Part shown: positions 58,374-64,000 of the stretch, piece by piece | Layout of the letters: each line of letters opens with the position of its first letter | Numbering within the stretch: position 1 is the stretch's first letter | NCBI GenBank assembly: GCA_029948255.1 | Contig: JALIZF010001762.1 | Span: 186,001-250,000, forward strand | Source: Telmatactis stephensoni | Lineage: Eukaryota > Cnidaria > Anthozoa > Actiniaria > Isophelliidae | DNA length: 64,000 nucleotides | Direction: 5' to 3' | The notes under the pieces: model-generated | The model's database searches: none | Seen by the model: the letters and a program-made list of their open reading frames with translations, nothing else | What the model was told of the DNA's origin: nothing | Position numbers and translations under genes: made by a program

Positions 58374-60141
58374 AAAGCAACCATCAACATTGATAAGGGG
58401 GCGGGGGATGCACAAATACAAGCACAAAGTGCATTATATAATGAGGCCCTAACATTTTCACATCGGACTAACTCTTTTTGGCAAAGATTGTATTTTACAC
58501 ATATCGTGGTGTACGTACTGTAAACGACATGTCAGGAGTTTAAGCTATAGCAGTTAATGATGCATATTAGTGAATATGTTCTTTGAAAATGATGAATTGT
58601 GAGGCTTTCCTTTATTTGTTCATTAAAAAAATCGAAACTGCAAGGCGAAGGATGTGTCCATTTCTGTGCGGTATTAAACAGTCAATTCGACATACCTGTA
58701 AGTCTGAACAAATGATAACACTGAATACAAGGTAAGCAGGTTGCAGTTGAAGTGAGTCTTTTTCAAGAAGGTTAAGTCTATTTCACTTTAGTTAGAGACA
58801 TTTGGATTTGTGGGTTGTGTGTTTGTATACATTGCCAGATCAGAAATTTGGGTCAAGGTGGCGATGCGCATGCGCTGTAGCGCGCAAAATAAACAAAATG
58901 ACTGCCATTTCTTATAAGAAAATGTATGGCAAATAATATATTTTAAGTATTTGTGGACGAAGTAAGCATATTGCACTTGGTGTGCGAATGAAAACTATAA
59001 CAGTATAGTTAAATCTTTGTACTCACTGCAATAACGATTAACAATAAGCAGCATCTTTTCTTCCTGAGCAGTTTGTATTATTCAATTGTAAGCTTTCAGG
59101 TTTTCCATACATTTCCTTTCAAATCGTCCAGCCTCTATGTACATTCCCACAATTTCATATTAGAGAATTTGGAAAAAAAGCGATTCTTGGGGATACGCTC
59201 GACGCTTCACCACAGCAACCCCAACGGTTCACCGTGCGAAGACATCAAAAAGATCATCGAAAACAACGTTTTTTCCAAACAAAATATATATCGTGATGAA
59301 GAACAATTTATTTTTGATGTAAAAAATACCGCTATTTGTTTAGAAGTAGAATAGTGCGATTTAGCAACGGATCACCGTCTAAGTACAATTAGTTATAAAT
59401 ATTCCAGTGTTTTCTTTCTAGGAAAATCATGGTGATCCGTTGCCAACGACGTTTCGCGTCATCATATTTCGAATCTCTCGTCACAGGCGACTTGGGAATG
59501 ATTATTCGCCTTCTATTTTCCTCAGCTATTAGTCAGTGTTCTTAACTCAAAACCTCGAATTTTTAGGAGGAATAAGGGATGGTGATCCGTGGTGGTGACC
59601 CGTTGTACAAGTGGCGGACTGTTTTGGGGATCAAATTACACGGTCGTAATGCCAACGTTTCGATCAAATGATAACGTTACCACATTTGACAAAAAGTTAT
59701 TCTTCTTTTCGAGATTGCAGTGTAAAGTTTCTGGTTGATGCTAGTAGTAATCACGTTGATTTGTTTAACGTCAAAGAAAATAAAGGTTTATATATTTCAT
59801 AGAAAAGATCTGCCTTTTTTTATTGCAGTGTTTGGCCTATACTGGTATTCGGGCTCGGCTAGTTAGGAAAGATTCCTTATACAGGGTATTCAAATGGTTT
59901 TCATGGAATCAGAAGCCTTCTCACTGTATCTAACTTCTGTGTAAATATTGCTGGGGTGCATCCATACCTTTGGGAATCCAAAGGCAATGAAGCGGTAGCC
60001 ATGTTGGATGACCAAACAATAAACGCTAATGAGAAATCTTTTGTTGAAGGTCAACCAAGATGGCTGCCGTGACGTCACATGCACCCCAGCAATTAGGAAT
60101 AATATAATTCTAAAAGTGCTTTTGTAATCAATTATTATAAG

Positions 60142-60263
60142 TAATACCATGACACTGAGGGATATTAGTGATTAAATGTCCCCGAAGCCGAGGGAGGTTT
60201 AGTGGAAGTCCCGAGGCCGAGGGGACATTTAATCACTAATATTCCGAAGAAGTCATGGTATTA
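60142..60263. mobile_element. Short fold-back MITE (TAATACCATGAC termini)
   Basis: Arms TAATACCATGAC...ATATTAGTGATTAAATGTCC pair with GGACATTTAATCACTAATAT...GTCATGGTATTA. A larger element with the related terminus TAATACCATGATCACCGAGG starts 5 bp later. Confidence 0.8.
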
Positions 60264-60268
60264 CTTTG

Positions 60269-60861
60269 TAATACCATGATCACCGAGGAAATAAACGAAA
60301 ATACTTCGCTTTTTTTGTTCATCCAAAACTTGAACATATTGTACACTGAATTCTTTTACCAATTGTGCGTAACCCTGTTCTCTGGGGAGTTTTGAAAATA
60401 GTTTCTTTGTTGTATGCTTACAATGGACAAGTATTTATAGGTTGTTAATCAACTCGAAAGCTAAATTGTTTTCACTAAGCTTTCTTTGCTTCGTTACGCA
60501 CATCCGCAAAATGAGTAGCTCCCACATGCGTAAGAGTGTGCAGTGGTAAGAGGTATCGGTGCGTTAAAGAGTTTTAGAGTTTCGGAACAGCGTGCAAAGC
60601 TGTCCCGATCGTCCCGATGATTGATATATGAGTGACTGTACCTCATGAATAGTAATGAGGGAAATTTAGAACTAAATTTCCCTCATACATCAATAATGAG
60701 GGAAATTTATAACTAAATTTAACATCTAACTAACATCATTAATGATGTATGAGGGAAATTTAGTTCTAATTAAATCTCCCTCATTTCTATTCAGTTTGGA
60801 GGGATGTTAGACATTAAACGTCCCTCTTGAAACAATGGATCCCGAGGTGATCATGGTATTA
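60269..60861. mobile_element. TIR element (TAATACCATGATCACCGAGG termini)
   Basis: TAATACCATGATCACCGAGG at the left pairs with CCGAGGTGATCATGGTATTA at the right. Inside (60655-60785) are inverted repeats of GAGGGAAATTTAGTTCTAA. No ORF; likely non-autonomous. Confidence 0.75.
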
Positions 60862-60870
60862 TGTCATTAA

Positions 60871-61029
60871 TACAATCCTTGCCAGAATGGTTGGCACGAT
60901 TTGTCTTTAGGGAGCGCGCAATGCATTTTCCTGTTATTTATTATCCCCCCACCCCCCCCCCCCCCCCACCCCGCTTCTTTTCAATGTTGGAGTGCACCTA
61001 CCAGTCTAAACTCAGTCAAGCACACCCTA
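60871..61029 (+). repeat. Direct repeat S, copy 2
   Basis: Homolog of 58239-58373; the C-rich stretch is expanded to about 30 bp (60944-60972). Confidence 0.85.
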
Positions 61030-61352
61030 CACTATTGTTGAACGAATTCGTTCGTATAGACAAACTCTCTTCCTCTTGTAGTTACTTGTTCCTCAGACTT
61101 TTCAGAGTTAAGGTGGCCCGCGGGTATTTATTGTGGGGGAGGCTCGAATTTTTAGGTCAAATTTTGAGCGGGTGAATAGCAACCGATTTCTGCAGTTTTT
61201 GGTACGCAGAATAAGACATCTTTCTTTTATAAAAAATGGTGTCAACCTCGTTCCCAGGCCCTTTTCCCTTCGCTTGGAGGTGGGGCGGGAAAAGACCCTG
61301 GCATCGGCCGGTCAACTCTTTCATTTGATTGGCTATTCGAAATTTATAATTT

Positions 61353-62394
61353 ATGCCGAATTACACTGATAACTCTAATTTACATAATTATGCCGAAATC
61401 AAAATGGCGGAAAGTAAATCCACGCCGACGAAAATAACTTCACGAAATCCTGTTTGTAGACTGTGTTGTGAGTCTAGTGAAAGTCGACATATGGTGAGAA
61501 TATTCAGTAAAGCTGGCTCGACTCAAGAATTATGTTTAAAAGTTAAAAGTACTTGTGGTATTTTGATTGAAGAGAGCGACACAAAGTCGAAAGTGTTGTG
61601 TAGACGATGCATTTCATTTGTAAACAAGATGCATGATTTTGTAAAGAAAGTTCAACGTCTTCAAACCATTCATTCGTCCTCAGACGTCTCTGTAAAGCGT
61701 TGTGTAGAGATATCGCCCTCTGCACAACAACCTCCAAAGCGTATTTCAATTGTGAGAAATTCCGCCAAACAACTGTTTCCGACGACGACATTACCAACTT
61801 CACAGTGTGCTGAGTCTGAGCAGTCTGCAGAAATGTCTCTACCTCCATCTCTACCAAATCAGCAGTCTTATCCTAGAGTACCACCTATTTCCCAAGTTCC
61901 TGCTGTAGTTCTTCCTAAACAAAGCCGTCAAGAGGTTGAGCCTTCTACTTCTGCCGAGTCCCGTTTGACCGATAGCCAAGGTAAGATGATTATACGAGCA
62001 GTGAGCTCACAGGATGCGACTGTCGTGGCCATGATATTAAACGAACATTGCCAAAACGTAGTCGAGGTTTTGAAAAACCTAATGGTAAAAGAAGTCAATG
62101 TATCATGCGCTAAACTATGTAAACGCACAGGAGGTTCTGTTTTATATGGAAACGATTTCAAAAGTTTGGAGAACTTCAATTTTGAGGACATTTGGAAAGA
62201 GCTTGAATTTCTCTTTTATTGTAAAACTCATGAACGCTGTTTCTGGGAACGAATGCACCGAGGAGATACAACAAAATTTACGAGTAAAGTTTGGCTTCAT
62301 ATATTCTATCCTGATGGGCGAAAGATGGCATGAACTTAATCTTGTCAAACGCGTCAACACAATTCTTGTCATTGAAGGCGGATGTACTAAACAA
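61353..62394 (+). pseudogene. ZAD-like zinc-finger protein, possible transposon-derived gene, frameshifted
   Basis: The frame 61353-62333 (326 residues; alternative start at 61404 in an AAAATGGCG context, codon 18) begins with a C4 finger, C35-x2-C38 and C83-x2-C86, with SRHMVRIFSKAG and CGILIEESDTKSKVLCRRC between, resembling the ZAD fold. A Ser/Pro/Gln-rich linker follows (about 105-205). Near 62210 the conserved-looking protein continues in the next frame: SFIVKLMNAVSGNECTEEIQ, LRVKFGFIYSILMGERWHEL and NTILVIEGGCTKQ, ending at a GTAAGT donor (62395). So either one base is wrong or this is a pseudogene. Similar proteins form families in cnidarians; function is unknown to me. Further exons may lie beyond the window. 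Confidence 0.6.
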
Positions 62395-62489
62395 GTAAGT
62401 GTTTATTATTGACTACAAGCTGAAATGCATTTCACTTCCAAGTGTGTTTGCATAATGTTTTTATGAGAGATGTAAAGGAAAAATTGTAT

Positions 62490-62521
62490 AACTCAGAATA
62501 ATAACAACAACAACAACACTA

Positions 62522-62552
<31 letters not shown>

Positions 62553-62570
62553 TATAATATAATATATAGA
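62490..62570 (+). repeat. Mixed trinucleotide tract
   Basis: AACAACAACAACAC then AATAATGATAATGATAATAA and AATATAATAT runs. Confidence 0.85.
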
Positions 62571-62706
62571 ATTATAATAGAATGGTTTTCAAAAACCCGT
62601 GAAACAATATATACCATTTACATTTTAATAGCATGTATGAAACAATAGAAAACAAAAGACTTTTAGCAGAATAGCACTAAATAAATTAGTAAGTATTTCA
62701 CAGGTT

Positions 62707-63152
62707 TAGAGTGCTTTTAGTCAAACCGTTCAGTAGTTAACTATCACTAAATTAGATAACTATTTCACTATTTTAGCTGACGTCACATATTTTGAAAAAT
62801 CACGAGCTAACGCTCTGAAAATCAGGGGGTCGTAGCATGTAAACAAATTGGAGCTAAGCGAAAAGAAACCTTTCAAAATTCGTGAACGATCGTTTGAAAG
62901 CGTTCATTCGAATTTATTTCTTGATTTATAGCATAACAAATTCAAAAAAAACTACACGTTAGAACCAATATTCATTTGTTTTTCAACGTACAATAGCCTA
63001 GTAAGTAAGAATTTTAATACTTAAAAGTCCCCCCTGAATTACATGACCGTTGGCTTGGCGGGGTTTCACTATTTTAGGTGACGTCACCTAAATAGTTAAC
63101 TAATTTAGATAAATTTAGTTAACTATTGAACAGTTTGACTAAAAGCACTCTA
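62707..63152. mobile_element. MITE, TA-flanked, long TIRs
   Basis: TAGAGTGCTTTTAGTCAAAC at the left pairs with GTTTGACTAAAAGCACTCTA at the right. Arms of about 90 bp run to TGACGTCAC. If the end is GAGTGC, the flanking TA is a Tc1/mariner-type duplication. A weaker outer pair, ATAGAATGGTTTTCA (62577) and TGAAAACCACTCTAT (63153-63167), suggests it sits in an older element. Confidence 0.75.
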
Positions 63153-63419
63153 TGAAAACCACTCTATATTATGTATTAATAACATATATAATATAATAAT
63201 AAAGTCCCCTTTTCATTATTTCACCATGCAAACAACTCTAACAAAATGAGACTAGGTACTAAATTCACTGACAACCACTCTATTTTTATATTCATTCTAC
63301 TTTTGTATTTCATTTCAAAAGAGCTTATATCACTCACATTGTGAAGAGTGAATGTTGAATGGCAACTTGTGCATGACTGAAATGAACTACAGCTATTTAT
63401 GAGTACTTAATGAAATATC

Positions 63420-63765
63420 GTAGATAACATGCAACAGATCTCAACTTCATGTCATTTGTCATTTACTAAACATGTTTCAGCAACTAACATTTGCCATCTT
63501 CAGTAGTTTTAGAGAAAAAACTCAAAGAAGCGTTACATATTAGTTGGTTGAAACCATCTCTGAACCAACAAGTAAAACATGTTAATTTACAATTAACACT
63601 GACAATAGCCTTTCTTTTTTATTGTTTGTTTAACTTATATATAGGTTATGATCTTTGTTAATCTCCACTACTGAAGATGGCATAATTTATTATGTTAGTT
63701 GCCGAAACATGTCTAGTAAAAGACAAATGACATGAAGTTGAGATCTGTTGTATGTTATTTACGAT
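63420..63765. mobile_element. MITE with about 80-bp TIRs
   Basis: ACAGATCTCAACTTCATGTC (63431 on) with ATTTGTCATTTACTAAACATG pairs with the inverted copy at 63660-63758. Nothing recognisable lies in the centre, and 63766-64000 is featureless. Confidence 0.75.
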
Positions 63766-64000
63766 TTTTAACTTCACTATTGTTGCTGAGGCCATTCGGC
63801 AACATCATTCATGATCAATGAAATATGCACATATTCAATTGATTGACAATCACAATTTGTGAACATTATTGTGTCTTTTTGCTAAGGATTCTAAAACAAT
63901 ATTGAAAAATATTGTGCCAGACAGAATAGTATTTTTTGGAACTTGCAACTGTTTACAACAAGCTTAGGTCCAGAAATTTATAAAAACAACTGTTCATACT

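Overview
This window looks like nuclear DNA of an anthozoan cnidarian, most likely a stony coral. It is AT-rich. One gene is split into ten short exons with GT-AG introns. The rest is dominated by diverse LINE retrotransposons (both AP-endonuclease and restriction-like-endonuclease types), a Penelope-like fragment, many fold-back MITEs, and tri-, tetra- and pentanucleotide microsatellites. Several short inverted-repeat families resemble MITEs I associate with scleractinian genomes, but the species call is inference.

The one clearly functional gene is an ammonium transporter of the AMT/MEP family on the + strand, from ATG 21253 to the stop codon ending at 57865. Its ten exons join without any frame break into a 479-residue protein. 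The only large-scale role visible in the window is therefore ammonium transport across a membrane; everything else is mobile or repetitive DNA in or around that gene. A second protein-coding locus at 61.35-62.39 kb has a ZAD-like zinc finger, carries an apparent frameshift, and may be transposon-derived.

Layout. 1-6.3 kb: a dispersed repeat interrupted by a MITE and a 5'-truncated LINE, then a cluster of palindromic MITEs. 6.4-11.6 kb: no recognisable gene, but a striking multi-scale minisatellite at 7.1-8.7 kb. 12.2-16.4 kb: LINE and MITE relics and a TIR-bounded element. 16.4-21.2 kb: mostly featureless AT-rich DNA. 21.25-57.87 kb: the AMT gene. Intron 1 holds a second copy of the dispersed repeat, a fold-back element and a 2.86 kb TTAA/TIR element that itself contains a 9-bp repeat array, a LINE tail and a 0.5 kb pentamer array. 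Intron 3 holds two LINE relics. Intron 4 holds R4/Dong-like RLE-LINE pseudogenes, one broken by a Tc1/mariner-like MITE. Intron 5 holds a chain of RLE-LINE copies set in TAA repeats, Penelope and L2-like pieces, and further pentamer arrays. Intron 7 holds a LINE RT relic and an inverted repeat. Intron 8 holds two abutting MITEs, a TTTG tract and a near-complete APE-type LINE with one premature stop. Intron 9 contains a perfect 292-bp palindrome. 57.9-64 kb: direct and inverted repeats, the ZAD-like locus and two more MITEs.

I found no tRNA, rRNA, CRISPR array or prokaryotic features.
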